NCBI RefSeq assembly: GCF_027922045.1
Contig: NZ_BSEX01000001.1
Span: 62,001-126,000, forward strand
Reading direction: 5' to 3'
DNA from: Microbacterium terregens
GTDB taxonomy: Bacteria; Pseudomonadota; Alphaproteobacteria; Sphingomonadales; Sphingomonadaceae
DNA length: 64,000 nucleotides
Positions 41,286 through 50,783 of this stretch are shown piece by piece; positions within the stretch are counted from its first letter, which is position 1; every line of letters starts with the position of its first letter. The notes under the pieces were generated by a model. The model did no database searches and was not told where the DNA came from. It saw nothing but the letters and a program-made list of their open reading frames with translations. The translations under genes were made by a program, and so were the position numbers.

Positions 41286-42425
41286 ATGGCAACGCACCAA
41301 AACCGACGCATTCTGGTCGTATTCGGTACACGGCCCGAAGCGATCAAGCTGTTCCCCGTCCTGCACGCGCTGGCACAGCGCCCCGGACTTGTGGTGCGCA
41401 GTTGCGTCACGGCCCAGCACCGCGGCCTTCTCGATCAGGTGCTTGCGATCGCGGGGGTGACCCCGGACATCGACTTGGACCTGATGGAGCCCGGCCAATC
41501 GCTGGATCGCCTGACCGCCCGCCTGCTGCTGGCGCTGGGCGAGGCGATGGACCGTGAGCGTCCTGACCGGGTGATCGTCCAGGGCGACACGGCGACGGCG
41601 ATGGTGGGTGCGCTGGCGGCCTATTACCGCAAGATCCCGGTCGGCCATGTCGAGGCGGGCCTTCGCTCCGGCGACATCTACCAGCCCTGGCCGGAGGAGG
41701 TGAACCGCCGCATCGTCGCCCCTATCGCCGACCTCCACTTCGCGCCGACAGAGACCGCCGCCGCCGCCTTGCGAGCGGAGAACGTCTCTCCTGAATCCAT
41801 CCACGTCACCGGCAACACGGTGATCGACGCCCTGCACGCGACCCGCGACCGAATTGCGGCCGATCCGGGGCTCGCCGCCGAGATTTCGCCCATCGCAGAA
41901 CGCTTTGCCGGCAAGCGCGTCATGCTGGTGACCACCCACCGGCGGGAGAACTTCGGGGACGGCATGGCCGCGATTGCGCGCGCCGTCGGCCGGATCGCCG
42001 ACCGGCCCGATGTAGCGGTGCTCTTCCCGGTCCACCCCAACCCGAACGTGGTCGCAGCCATGGACGCAGTGCTTGGAGATCGCCCGAACGTCGCGCGCAT
42101 CGCCCCGTTGGATTACCCCAACTTCATCCGCGCCCTCGAACTCGCGCACGTCGTCCTTACCGATTCGGGCGGGGTGCAGGAGGAAGCACCCGCACTCGGC
42201 AAGCCGGTGCTGGTGATGCGCGAGACCACCGAGCGGCCTGAGGGCGTCACCGCGGGCACCGCCCGCCTGGTCGGCCCGGACGAAGACCGTATCGTTTCGG
42301 GAATTTGCACGCTCCTAGACGACCAGGACGCCTATGCGGCCATGGCGCGCGCGCATAATCCGTTCGGCGATGGCCGGGCATCGGCAAGGATCGCGGAGAT
42401 CGTGGCACGTGATTTCGGACTCTGA
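41286..42425 (+). CDS. wecB: UDP-N-acetylglucosamine 2-epimerase (non-hydrolysing)
   Basis: A 379-residue enzyme interconverting UDP-GlcNAc and UDP-ManNAc. Signatures: V-F-G-T-R-P-E-A-I-K-L-F-P, Q-G-D-T-A-T-A-M, V-G-H-V-E-A-G-L-R-S-G, P-E-E-V-N-R-R, V-T-T-H-R-R-E-N and T-D-S-G-G-V-Q-E-E-A. These are the catalytic Asp, Glu and His of the non-hydrolysing class, unlike NeuC. It overlaps the wecC start by 17 bp, so the two act in sequence. It could also supply ManNAc units to nonulosonate synthesis, although a hydrolysing enzyme would be needed for free ManNAc. Confidence 0.95.
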   Translation: MATHQNRRILVVFGTRPEAIKLFPVLHALAQRPGLVVRSCVTAQHRGLLDQVLAIAGVTPDIDLDLMEPGQSLDRLTARLLLALGEAMDRERPDRVIVQGDTATAMVGALAAYYRKIPVGHVEAGLRSGDIYQPWPEEVNRRIVAPIADLHFAPTETAAAALRAENVSPESIHVTGNTVIDALHATRDRIAADPGLAAEISPIAERFAGKRVMLVTTHRRENFGDGMAAIARAVGRIADRPDVAVLFPVHPNPNVVAAMDAVLGDRPNVARIAPLDYPNFIRALELAHVVLTDSGGVQEEAPALGKPVLVMRETTERPEGVTAGTARLVGPDEDRIVSGICTLLDDQDAYAAMARAHNPFGDGRASARIAEIVARDFGL

Positions 42426-43707
42426 ACTGAAGGTTTGCATGGTGGGGCTGGGCTATATCGGCCTGCCCACCGCTGCGGTGATCGCCCGCTCCGGTGCCTC
42501 CGTCCTCGGCATCGACGTCGACCCGCGGGTGGTCGAGACGGTGAATTCGGGCAAGGTCCACATCGAGGAAATCGACCTGGACGGCTTGGTTTCCGGCGTC
42601 GTTGCACGCGGTCTGCTGCGGGCCTCGACCCAGATCGCGCCGGCCGACGTGTTCGTCATCGCGGTGCCGACCCCCTTCGGCCCGAACCACGAGCCCGACG
42701 TCGGTTATGTGCTGGAAGCCGCCGCCACGATCGCGCCCGTGCTCAAGGCGGGCGATACCGTGATCCTGGAGTCCACCTCCCCGATCGGCACCACCGAAAA
42801 GGTGGCGGCACTGCTCGCCGACAGGCGTGCCGACCTCGCGATCCCCGGCCATTGCAGCGGCACCGCGGACGTCGCGATCGCCTATTGCCCGGAGCGCGTG
42901 CTGCCCGGCCGAATCCTGGTCGAACTAATCGACAACGACCGCGTGATCGGCGGCATCACCCCGCGCTGTGCTCGCAAGGCACTGCATTTCTACCGCCGCT
43001 TCGTGCGCGGCGCCTGCGTGACCACCACGGCGCGTGCGGCGGAAATGACCAAGCTCACCGAGAACGCATTCCGCGACGTCAACATCGCCTTTGCCAACGA
43101 GCTTTCGGTGGTGGCGGACACGATGGGCATCGACGTGTGGGAGGTGATCCGCCTGGCCAACCGCCACCCGCGCGTCAACATCCTGTCCCCGGGGCCTGGC
43201 GTCGGCGGCCATTGCATCGCCGTCGATCCCTGGTTCCTGGTGCATGCCGATCCGGAGAACAGCAGGCTGATCCGAACCGCGCGCGAAGTGAACGACGCGA
43301 AGGTCGCCCACACGATCGCGCGGGCAGAAGCACTCGCAGAAGCGGTGCCCGAAGCGTCGATCGCGTGCCTGGGCCTCGCGTTCAAGGCGAACATCGACGA
43401 CTTCCGCGAGAGTCCCGCGCTCAAGGTCGCGCTGCACCTGGCGGAGCGCTTCGGCGATCGCGTCCGGATCGTGGAGCCCTATGCCGCACGCCTGCCGCAG
43501 GCGTTCGAAGGCACCGGTGCGCAGTTGATCGATCTCGACACCGCATTGGAGACCTGCCCCGCGTTCGTGGTGCTGGTCGACCACGACATCTTCCGCTCGG
43601 TGCCCCTGGACGAACGCGCCGACAAGCGCGTGCACGACGCGCGTGGCATCTGGCCGGACCAGCCCAAGATTGCGCCCGCGGCTCCCCGCCTGCGGGTCGC
43701 GGGCTAG
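42409..43707 (+). CDS. wecC: UDP-N-acetyl-D-mannosamine dehydrogenase
   Basis: A 432-residue NAD-dependent dehydrogenase oxidising UDP-ManNAc to UDP-ManNAcA. The Rossmann start is V-C-M-V-G-L-G-Y-I-G-L-P-T-A. WecC-type motifs follow: A-V-P-T-P-F-G-P-N-H-E-P-D, L-E-S-T-S-P-I-G-T-T-E-K, A-Y-C-P-E-R-V-L-P-G, K-L-T-E-N-A-F-R-D-V-N-I-A-F-A-N-E, and the catalytic Cys in G-P-G-V-G-G-H-C-I-A-V-D-P-W-F. The last reads almost like the E. coli protein. The GTG at 42,409 was chosen; an ATG ten codons later is possible. Confidence 0.94.
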   Translation: MISDSELKVCMVGLGYIGLPTAAVIARSGASVLGIDVDPRVVETVNSGKVHIEEIDLDGLVSGVVARGLLRASTQIAPADVFVIAVPTPFGPNHEPDVGYVLEAAATIAPVLKAGDTVILESTSPIGTTEKVAALLADRRADLAIPGHCSGTADVAIAYCPERVLPGRILVELIDNDRVIGGITPRCARKALHFYRRFVRGACVTTTARAAEMTKLTENAFRDVNIAFANELSVVADTMGIDVWEVIRLANRHPRVNILSPGPGVGGHCIAVDPWFLVHADPENSRLIRTAREVNDAKVAHTIARAEALAEAVPEASIACLGLAFKANIDDFRESPALKVALHLAERFGDRVRIVEPYAARLPQAFEGTGAQLIDLDTALETCPAFVVLVDHDIFRSVPLDERADKRVHDARGIWPDQPKIAPAAPRLRVAG

Positions 43708-43710
43708 GCT

Positions 43711-44715
43711 TTAGTTCGGCTGGCTGCCGAGATCGGGCAACGGCTCCTGCCCAGCCTGGGCGAGGCGCTGCATGCGGGCGATCTCGGCCTCGATGATCTC
43801 GATGCGGCGGCGCTCGCTCGGGTGCGTTGCCGCGCGAAAGATGCCGGCACCATGTTCGCGGCCGTACCGCTCCCAGAAGCGGACCGCCGCCTGCGGGTCG
43901 AAACCGGCGTGCGCCATCAGGTACACGCCGAACCGGTCCGCCTCGACCTCCGTGTTGCGGGTCAGCCGCGCGTTGCGCCCGAATTGTTGGAGCAACCCAC
44001 GCTGGATACCCGCGGCGTTGAGGCGCGCGCGGTGCCTCAGGATGTTGTGCGCCATCTCGTGCCCCAGCACGGCCGCGAGCTCCGCATCGTCACCGGCATA
44101 GGCGACCATTGCGGTGGTCGCTTCGACATAGTCGCCGTTGGCGCGGGCATCGAGCGTCTCCGATGGTCGCGTCTGGAAGCGCGACGGGCACCCTTGTTCC
44201 GGGCTGAAGCGGATCTCGTGCCGCACGCCGTTCCGCTCGACCGTCAGCGTCACCTCACCGCCTGCCAGCGCCTTTTCGAGCTGGTCCGTTACTGCGAGCA
44301 GGCGCGTGAAGGTCCCGCTCGTGCCGCTCGGCAGATCGGGCACGGGGCGGCCGTCGATCGCGACGATCCCGTCGTCCTCGCGAAGCCCCGCGCGCGCGGC
44401 GGGGCTGTCCGGCGCCAGCGCCAGCACCGCTGGCGCGTTGCCGATCCCGAAGGTGGTGCGCACCTCCGCGCGATCCGATCCGCCGTACTGGCTGATGTCG
44501 TGCAGCAGAAAGCCCGGCAGGGGCGCCTTTTCCGGGCACAAACGCGCGGCTCGCGCCGCCAGGCGATACCCGACCGTCTCCATCCGCCGATCCAGCGTGC
44601 GCAGTGCCAGCAGGCCATCGTTCGCGGACACCGGGGGGGCGAAAGCCCCGACTGCAGCGGCAGGTGTCGCAAACGACAGCAGGAAGGCGCACAAGGCCCA
44701 GGAAAGACGCGGCAT
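43711..44715 (-). CDS. Exported M48-family metallopeptidase with PDZ domain
   Basis: A 334-residue protein with a cleavable signal (M-P-R-L-S-W-A-L-C-A-F-L-L-S-F-A-T-P-A-A-A). A PDZ-like domain lies at about 105-180 (D-S-P-A-A-R-A-G-L-R-E-D-D-G-I-V-A-I-D-G). The M48 peptidase domain follows, with H-E-M-A-H (zinc His pair and catalytic Glu) and the third ligand in N-T-E-V-E-A-D-R-F-G. The start at 44,715 excludes a long upstream reading with no signal peptide. It probably works in periplasmic protein quality control (BepA/LoiP-like). Convergent with wecC. Confidence 0.88.
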   Translation of the reverse strand: MPRLSWALCAFLLSFATPAAAVGAFAPPVSANDGLLALRTLDRRMETVGYRLAARAARLCPEKAPLPGFLLHDISQYGGSDRAEVRTTFGIGNAPAVLALAPDSPAARAGLREDDGIVAIDGRPVPDLPSGTSGTFTRLLAVTDQLEKALAGGEVTLTVERNGVRHEIRFSPEQGCPSRFQTRPSETLDARANGDYVEATTAMVAYAGDDAELAAVLGHEMAHNILRHRARLNAAGIQRGLLQQFGRNARLTRNTEVEADRFGVYLMAHAGFDPQAAVRFWERYGREHGAGIFRAATHPSERRRIEIIEAEIARMQRLAQAGQEPLPDLGSQPN

Positions 44716-44829
44716 GCCCCCTGCTACCATCTCGACCTCGCCAGGCAAGCACACGCGATTCGCCTTGCGTTCAGCCTGCACTCTTATCAAGAGCGGCGAC
44801 CACTGCGATTCCTGCGACAATTCAAGGTG

Positions 44830-45597
44830 ATGATGTTCTTCAAGCGCCGAAAAGCGGAATTCCGGACCTATCAGCTTCCCGCCGGACAGCGGATCTATGC
44901 GATCGGAGATATCCACGGTCGCATCGACCTGTTGCGGCAGTTGCTGGATCGGGTCGAGGCCGACCTTCGGGCCCGACCGGTTGCCGGAACCGTCCTGCTG
45001 GTGTTCCTCGGCGATCTGGTCGATCGCGGCCCCGACTCGGCCGCAGTGGTTGCCCTGGTGCGAGAGCTGGTAACGGCGGGGCGCGCGGTTCTGATCAAGG
45101 GCAATCACGAGGAGATCTTCGTACAGGCCGCACGCGGGGAGGCACGCGCCGCGCGCGGCCTGCTGCAGATCGGCGGGGGCGCTACGCTCGCGAGCTACGG
45201 TATCACGCAGGAAGAGATCGACCGCGGCAGTTTTGCGGATCTGGCCGAACTGCTGGTCGACCGTATTCCTCGCGCCGACGTCGATTTCCTGGACCGCGCG
45301 CGCGACTGGTACCGCAGCGGCGACTATCTGTTCGTGCACGCGGGTATTCGCCCCCGCGTTCCGCTGGACGAGCAGGATCCGTCCGACTTCCGCTGGATCC
45401 GGCGCGAGTTCATCGACAGCGCCCACGACCACGCAATGATGGTGGTTCATGGCCATACCATCGCATCTGAGGTCCAGGAGAAGCCGAACCGGATCGGCAT
45501 CGACACCGGTGCTTACCGCAGCGGCGTGCTCACCGCCCTGGGGATCGAGGCGGGTGAACGGTGGGTGCTGCAAACCGATGTCCCCGTCGACGCCTGA
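44830..45597 (+). CDS. Serine/threonine-type metallophosphoesterase
   Basis: A 255-residue calcineurin-like phosphoesterase. Motifs in order: Y-A-I-G-D-I-H-G-R (D-x-H), G-D-L-V-D-R-G-P-D-S, K-G-N-H-E-E-I, V-H-A-G-I-R-P and V-V-H-G-H-T. This is the complete dimetal set of the PP2A/ApaH-like (PrpE, bis-nucleosyl-tetraphosphatase) group. The start may be GTG 44,827 or ATG 44,830 or 44,833. The role could be dephosphorylation of proteins or nucleotides. It lies 49 bp before the GT4 gene and may be cotranscribed. Confidence 0.88.
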   Translation: MMFFKRRKAEFRTYQLPAGQRIYAIGDIHGRIDLLRQLLDRVEADLRARPVAGTVLLVFLGDLVDRGPDSAAVVALVRELVTAGRAVLIKGNHEEIFVQAARGEARAARGLLQIGGGATLASYGITQEEIDRGSFADLAELLVDRIPRADVDFLDRARDWYRSGDYLFVHAGIRPRVPLDEQDPSDFRWIRREFIDSAHDHAMMVVHGHTIASEVQEKPNRIGIDTGAYRSGVLTALGIEAGERWVLQTDVPVDA

Positions 45598-45646
45598 CGA
45601 GGCCGCGCTTCCCTAAGAGCGGGTCGCGCGACTAGAAGGCGCGCCC

Positions 45647-46741
45647 ATGAAGATCCTCCACGTCGCGCAAAAGGTGAAGGGTGGCGTCGCCACGCATCTT
45701 TGCGAACTGATCCCGGAACAACAGGCGCGGTACGGCGAGGATCAGGTTCTGGTCGCGATAGCCGCGGACGAGGCCGAGCACCTCGCCTCCCTGCCCCCTT
45801 CGACCCTGCGCCTGTTCGGCAGTTCGGCGCGTAGCCCTGGGGCACTCGCCGCAATGGGTCGCGACGTCGCACGACTGATCCGGCGCGAGCAGCCGGACAT
45901 CGTGCACATCCACAGCACCTTCGCGGGCCTGGTCGTGCGGCTGCCATTTCTGCTGCGGCGCAGCACACGCGCGAAGATCATCTATTGCGCCCACGGCTGG
46001 GCGTTCAACATGCAGGTGTCGCAAGCCAAACGCCGCGCCTACGCCGCCGCAGAACGGCTGCTGGCCCGGGTAACCGATGCGATCCTCTGCATCTCCCGAT
46101 TCGAGCAGCGACGCGCTGTCGAAGTGGGCCTGCCTTCGTCCAAGCTCCACATGGTCTACAACGGCATTGCACCCGACACGCCTGTCGTAGCACCTTCGGA
46201 GTTGCCGGAGTTTGCCACCGATCGCCTCAACCTGCTGTTCGTGGGCCGGCAGGATCCGCAGAAGGGCTATGACGACCTCCGCGACGCCATGGCCCGCGCC
46301 CTCGACCTGCCAGTTCACCTGCACGTCGTCGGCGACCGGAGCGTCTCCAACGAAGATTCGCCAGGCGAGCCCGATCCGCCGAACGTGACGCGCTATGGGT
46401 GGATTCCCCTCGGCCGTATCCCGGCGTTCCTGGAAGCGTGCGACGTGGTGATGATGCCTTCCCGCTGGGAGGGGTTCGGCCTCGTCGCGATCGAGGCCAT
46501 GCGACAGGGCAAGCCGGTGTGTGCGAGCGACGCAGATGCCCTCCCCGAGCTCGTGGTCCCGGGTATTTCAGGATATATTTTCCCGGCTGGGAACGTAGAC
46601 GCGCTGACGGAGTTGATCCGCTCGATGAGCCGCCCCCAGCTTCAGCGCCTGGGTGTATCCGCTCGTCAGCACTTCCGCGCCAAGTTCACTGTTGAACAAA
46701 TGAGTAACGCTATTTCAAAGCTTTACGAGGAAGTGGCCTAA
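45647..46741 (+). CDS. GT4-family glycosyltransferase
   Basis: A 364-residue retaining GT-B glycosyltransferase. The N-terminal I-L-H-V-A-Q-K-V-K-G-G-V-A-T-H-L is the acceptor domain. The C-terminal donor domain carries L-L-F-V-G-R-Q-D-P-Q-K-G and the E-x7-E motif in S-R-W-E-G-F-G-L-V-A-I-E-A-M. It likely adds one sugar to the lipid-linked repeat unit of the locus polysaccharide. Acceptor and donor are unknown; ManNAcA from wecBC is a candidate donor sugar only. Confidence 0.9.
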   Translation: MKILHVAQKVKGGVATHLCELIPEQQARYGEDQVLVAIAADEAEHLASLPPSTLRLFGSSARSPGALAAMGRDVARLIRREQPDIVHIHSTFAGLVVRLPFLLRRSTRAKIIYCAHGWAFNMQVSQAKRRAYAAAERLLARVTDAILCISRFEQRRAVEVGLPSSKLHMVYNGIAPDTPVVAPSELPEFATDRLNLLFVGRQDPQKGYDDLRDAMARALDLPVHLHVVGDRSVSNEDSPGEPDPPNVTRYGWIPLGRIPAFLEACDVVMMPSRWEGFGLVAIEAMRQGKPVCASDADALPELVVPGISGYIFPAGNVDALTELIRSMSRPQLQRLGVSARQHFRAKFTVEQMSNAISKLYEEVA

Positions 46742-46850
46742 ATGCATCACCGAGGTTGGAATATGGAAGCCGGGCCGGAAGCGCGTTGACTTCGGCAGTG
46801 CAGCATGCGACCTGCTCTCTAATTCCGCATCGTAACAGTGGAGATGGTCT

Positions 46851-47117
46851 ATGAAGAAACTGGTAGCTGTAGCAAGTTCGTGCGCAGCCCTGATGATGGC
46901 GGCGGCTCCCGCAGTGGCGGCACCGGCGGTTTCGGCTCAGGCCCCGACCCTCGGCGTTCGCGCTGCGGCCGTGAACCGCACGGTTGTTCCGACCAACGCT
47001 GAGGCGAGCAACCTCGCCGGCGGCGGCATCATCGTCGGCGTGCTCGCACTGGTTGCCGTCGGCCTCGGCATCTACGTCGCGGTTGACGAGGACGACGACG
47101 CTCCCGCGAGCGTCTAA
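46851..47117 (+). CDS. Small exported protein with one membrane helix and acidic tail
   Basis: An 88-residue protein: signal peptide M-K-K-L-V-A-V-A-S-S-C-A-A-L-M-M-A-A-A-P-A-V-A-A, a short polar segment, a Gly/Val-rich helix (A-G-G-G-I-I-V-G-V-L-A-L-V-A-V-G-L-G-I-Y) and an acidic tail D-E-D-D-D-A-P. No family assignment. It has its own strong terminator and a 109-bp leader, so it is probably a separately and highly expressed gene. Similar small proteins near sphingomonad polysaccharide genes are known to me only as hypotheticals. Confidence 0.7.
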   Translation: MKKLVAVASSCAALMMAAAPAVAAPAVSAQAPTLGVRAAAVNRTVVPTNAEASNLAGGGIIVGVLALVAVGLGIYVAVDEDDDAPASV

Positions 47118-47162
47118 GTCAGAGATTTCGGGACCTCGGCAACGGGGTCTCATCTCACAAGG

Positions 47163-47200
47163 AAGCCCGGTCGGCCGCTAGGTCGCCCGGGCTTTTTTTC
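47163..47200 (+). terminator. Intrinsic terminator after the small exported protein gene
   Basis: AAGCCCGG (47,163-47,170) pairs with CCGGGCTT (47,187-47,194), followed by a run of seven T. Classical factor-independent terminator, about 45 bp after the stop codon. Confidence 0.88.
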
Positions 47201-47329
47201 TTATGGGATCAAGCTGACGCGTGAGCCTCGGAATGGTCGCGTCACAGAAGCGACTGCTGCCTGTGCGCCGCAGACGCGGTCATCCCCTCCGCCCAGGCGG
47301 TGGATGCCAAATACCGCGGGTGGGCTGCC

Positions 47330-48535
47330 CTAAGGGCGACGAAGGTTGAAGCTATCGATCCAGAGGGGCGTGTCGCTACGACGGCCCGACACGGTGGCGA
47401 TCCGGACCTGTTGGACCGGGCATCCGGAGACGGGAACCACAAAGCTCAGCGTCTTCGTCTCCCAGTTCTGGGCAAAGTCGCTCCGCGCCGTCGAGAGCAG
47501 CTGGTTCGAGCCCAGGCATCGCACGGACACCTCAAGCGACCCCATTCCGCTCTCCGCGAAACCCTCGTAGCGCAGCGTGTAGCTCGCAGGAGCCAGCAAC
47601 AGCGACTGGTTCATCACTGCTCGGGGCTTTCCGACGGCATAGGGGTCGATCCGGAGTGCGGCTCCCTTCCCGTCCGGACGCGATGTGATCGCCACGGCGC
47701 GTCCGATCGCGCGCTCCCCCTGCCAGCCGAGGCTGCCAACCGACGCCGCATCCTCGAACCCGCCGTTGACGAGAAGCGGCAGCGGACGGCCCATGGCCTG
47801 TCGCCAGAGCGCCCGCGCACCGGCAGCATCGCCAAGCCTTACCTGACGCTCCACCAATGCACCGAGTTCAGACGGCGTGGGCCGCCCGCCTGCGCCCTTG
47901 AGCGCCTCCAGAAGCGCCGCATGGTCCGCGTCGGGACTGCCGATGAACGCCTGGAAAAAGGCTCCGCGCCACGGCGGCTGCTTGGCCAGCCGGGCGGCCA
48001 AGTCCGGCAGTGCCGGCGGGAAAGTGGACACCTTTACCAGCGTCGGGAGAATTTGCGCGGCGAGGCCGGGCTCCCGCCGAAGCATCACGTCCGCACGACG
48101 GAAGGCGTCCGCGTACCGGCCCTGGGTCATGTCCAGATCGAACATCCACGCGTCGGCCGTGGATTCGCGACGGCTGAGTTCAGACGCGCGCGCCATGAGC
48201 TTGTCGGCGGCCGCGATATCCCCGGAGTCCACCGCGGCGAGCGCAAGAACGAGCGTTGCACGCGACGAAAGCGGATCCTGGATCAGCGCGCGTCGCGCGG
48301 CGTCGCGCGCGACCGGAACGTTCCGCAGGATCTGGCTTTGCGCAAAGCGAGCGAGCACGGCCCCGTTCGAAGGATCCACCCGTGCGGCCACGGAGGGCGC
48401 CAATCGTGGTTCGGCCGCAAAGCCCTTCACCCCGATCTCCCAAGCGCCCCCCACGAAGAGCAGTGCGGCGACCGCAATACGCGGATCCAGGCGCCTGCGT
48501 GCCTTTGCCCCGCTCTTCCTTCGCCGCCGCTCCAT
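47330..48535 (-). CDS. TPR-type protein with carbohydrate-binding-like C-terminal domain, EPS locus
   Basis: A 401-residue protein. A basic N-terminus and one membrane helix (about residues 19-40) are followed by TPR-like helices at about 60-230 (V-A-R-D-A-A-R-R-A-L-I-Q-D-P-L-S-S-R-A). The C-terminal 150 residues begin L-L-V-N-G-G-F-E-D-A, a pattern typical of CBM4/9-like jelly rolls. They end in a beta-rich region. It starts 3 bp after wzc and is the third gene of the wza-wzc operon. A role in polymer assembly or chain handling in the periplasm is inferred. Confidence 0.72.
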   Translation of the reverse strand: MERRRRKSGAKARRRLDPRIAVAALLFVGGAWEIGVKGFAAEPRLAPSVAARVDPSNGAVLARFAQSQILRNVPVARDAARRALIQDPLSSRATLVLALAAVDSGDIAAADKLMARASELSRRESTADAWMFDLDMTQGRYADAFRRADVMLRREPGLAAQILPTLVKVSTFPPALPDLAARLAKQPPWRGAFFQAFIGSPDADHAALLEALKGAGGRPTPSELGALVERQVRLGDAAGARALWRQAMGRPLPLLVNGGFEDAASVGSLGWQGERAIGRAVAITSRPDGKGAALRIDPYAVGKPRAVMNQSLLLAPASYTLRYEGFAESGMGSLEVSVRCLGSNQLLSTARSDFAQNWETKTLSFVVPVSGCPVQQVRIATVSGRRSDTPLWIDSFNLRRP

Positions 48536-48538
48536 CGC

Positions 48539-50755
48539 TTAGCCCGCCGTCTTCTCGCCGTAGCTGTAGTAGTACTCGGAATAGTCGAGCGAGTCCGAGT
48601 AGGCGGCAGCCTTGCGGTCGAACTTGGTGAGCACGACGCCCGCGATCTGGCCGCGGCTCCCGCGCAGGCGACGGAGTGCCGACAGCACGACGCCGCGGCG
48701 GCTCTTCTTCGCCTGGACGACCAGCACCGTCGCCTCGATCGCGGCGGAGAGCATCGGCACGTCGGCCAGGCCCACCACCGGCGGTCCGTCCACCAGGACG
48801 AGGTCGTAGTTCGCCATCGCCTCCGCCAGGAGCGGACGCAGGCCGGTGCTGAGCAGTCGTGCGGGGTTCGGCGGGATCGGTCCTGCCGGCACCACGTCGA
48901 AGCCCGCCTCGATCGTCTGCACGGCGTCGCGCATCGAGGCCTCGCCGCTCAACACGGTCGAAAGGCCGCGCACGTTGGTCGTCGACAGCAGCTTGTGCAG
49001 GTTCGGACGACGCATGTCGGCGTCGATCAACAGCACGCGCTTGCCGCCACCGGCGAAGCTGTACGCGAGCGCGACGGCAGTGGTCGACTTGCCCTCGGCC
49101 GGGTTCGAACTGGTGACCAGCAGGCTGCGCGGCAGACCGTTCGGTCCCGAGATCTGCAACGCCGTCCGCACCGCGAAATAGGCTTCCGAGAAGCCGGAGC
49201 GCGGGTCGGACAGCTCGTCGACCGCGACCTGATCCTCCTCGAGCTTGGGGATCATGCCCAGCAGCGGAAGGTGCAGCTTGTTCTCCACATCCTCCGGCAG
49301 CTTGAACGTGTCGTCGACGAATTCGAGGATCAGCGAAATCGCGACGCCCAGGCCAAGACCCGCCAGGAACGCAAGCGCAAGGTTGAGCCACAGGATCGGG
49401 CGCGACGGCGAACCAGGTACGCGCGCGCGATCGATCACGGAAACGCTGTTCGAACCCGCGCCGCCGGAAACCCCGATCTCCTTGTACCGCTGCAGCAGCG
49501 CGTCATAGAGCGCGCGGTTCGTGTCCACCTCACGCTGGAGGATGGTGTACTGGATGCTGCGGCCCTGCAGGTCGATGACCTTGCCGGTCGACTGCTCCAT
49601 CTGCTTCTGGAGCGCCTGCTCCTGGTTGAGCGCCAGTTCGTAGCTGCCGCGCAAGCTCTGAAGGACGCGGTTGCGCGCGGCGGCGAGTTCCCCTTCCGTC
49701 TCGGTGATCTTGGCGCGTGCCTGGACCATCGCCGGGAACTCCGGCTTGAAGGTCTGGAGGCGCTGTTCATAGTCGGACCGAAGCGTCGCAAGCTGGCCGG
49801 TAAGCGTCGAGACCTGCGGATCTGCCAGCACCTGAGGCAGGGTGCGCCCGCTCGCCTGTTGCGCCAGCCGCCAGTTCTGCTCCGCCTGGACGCGAGCAGC
49901 GGTCGCCTGCGCGAGGGATGCGTTGAGCGCGCTCAGGCTTGCAGAATCGAGCGACTGGCTCTGTCCCGCGTTTCGCGCATCGGTGACGTTCACGATGCCC
50001 TGTTGGGCGGCGTAGTTGACGAGCTCGCGCTCCGAAGCGCCCAGGCGCTGCTTCAACTCCTGCAGGCGGCGACCGAGGAAGTTGCGGGCGTAGTTGGACG
50101 CAGCGTACTGGCGATCGATCGTGCTCTCGATGAACTCGTCGACCGCCGCGTTCGCAACGGCAGCCGCCATGCGCGGATCGTTGCTTTCGTACGTCACCTC
50201 GATGAGGGAAGAACCCGCGTAGGGTGCCGCGAGAATTCCCGCCTGCACCTTGTTCGTTGCCGCCTCAAACGCCCGCTGGCGTTCCTGCGGCGTGGCGGCA
50301 GAGCCGGTCTTGGCGTCGAACAGGCTGCCGCTGACATCCACGAATTCCGGATTGCTGTCGAGCTTCAGGCGACGGACGATACCTTGCGCAGACGCACGGC
50401 TCCGAATGAGCGCGAACTGCGTCTGGAAAAACAGAGCGTCCCCGTTGTTGTCGGCTTCGACGCTATTGACGTCCAGAACGCGGGGCGCTTCCCGCTGCAC
50501 CTCAAAGGTTGCGCGCGCCGTATACACCGGCTCGGCCAGCAAGGTCGCAACCAAGCCCATCAGCAAGGCGATGGCCGTCGTGCTGACGATCAGCCATTTC
50601 CGCTTCCGCAGGATCATGACGTAGTGCGTGAGGCCGCTCCGATGGCCATCCTCTACCGCGACATCGCGGCTGAAGCCGCGTGCGCTGCCCTCCCCCTCCC
50701 ATACGTCACCGGGAGCCGGGATCATGCGGTCACCGGATACGCTTCGTTCATTCAT
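48539..50755 (-). CDS. Wzc-like polysaccharide copolymerase and tyrosine autokinase
   Basis: A 738-residue protein. A Wzz domain has two membrane helices (about residues 55-75 and about 455-475) flanking a long periplasmic coiled coil. The cytoplasmic BY-kinase domain from about 530 has Walker A T-S-S-N-P-A-E-G-K-S-T-T, Walker A' V-L-L-I-D-A-D-M-R-R-P and Walker B L-V-L-V-D-G-P-P. The C-terminus has a tyrosine cluster (Y-S-D-S-L-D-Y-S-E-Y-Y-Y-S-Y-G), the autophosphorylation tail that controls chain length and export. It follows the Wza-like gene by 28 bp. Confidence 0.94.
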   Translation of the reverse strand: MNERSVSGDRMIPAPGDVWEGEGSARGFSRDVAVEDGHRSGLTHYVMILRKRKWLIVSTTAIALLMGLVATLLAEPVYTARATFEVQREAPRVLDVNSVEADNNGDALFFQTQFALIRSRASAQGIVRRLKLDSNPEFVDVSGSLFDAKTGSAATPQERQRAFEAATNKVQAGILAAPYAGSSLIEVTYESNDPRMAAAVANAAVDEFIESTIDRQYAASNYARNFLGRRLQELKQRLGASERELVNYAAQQGIVNVTDARNAGQSQSLDSASLSALNASLAQATAARVQAEQNWRLAQQASGRTLPQVLADPQVSTLTGQLATLRSDYEQRLQTFKPEFPAMVQARAKITETEGELAAARNRVLQSLRGSYELALNQEQALQKQMEQSTGKVIDLQGRSIQYTILQREVDTNRALYDALLQRYKEIGVSGGAGSNSVSVIDRARVPGSPSRPILWLNLALAFLAGLGLGVAISLILEFVDDTFKLPEDVENKLHLPLLGMIPKLEEDQVAVDELSDPRSGFSEAYFAVRTALQISGPNGLPRSLLVTSSNPAEGKSTTAVALAYSFAGGGKRVLLIDADMRRPNLHKLLSTTNVRGLSTVLSGEASMRDAVQTIEAGFDVVPAGPIPPNPARLLSTGLRPLLAEAMANYDLVLVDGPPVVGLADVPMLSAAIEATVLVVQAKKSRRGVVLSALRRLRGSRGQIAGVVLTKFDRKAAAYSDSLDYSEYYYSYGEKTAG

Positions 50756-50783
50756 TGGTGCCAGCCCAGCTTAGACGTTGAGA

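Noticed and set aside
43711..45573. Long N-terminal extension of the M48 peptidase reading into the phosphatase gene
   Set aside because: The signal peptide at 44,715 marks the true start; the extension lacks family similarity and overlaps a real gene on the other strand.
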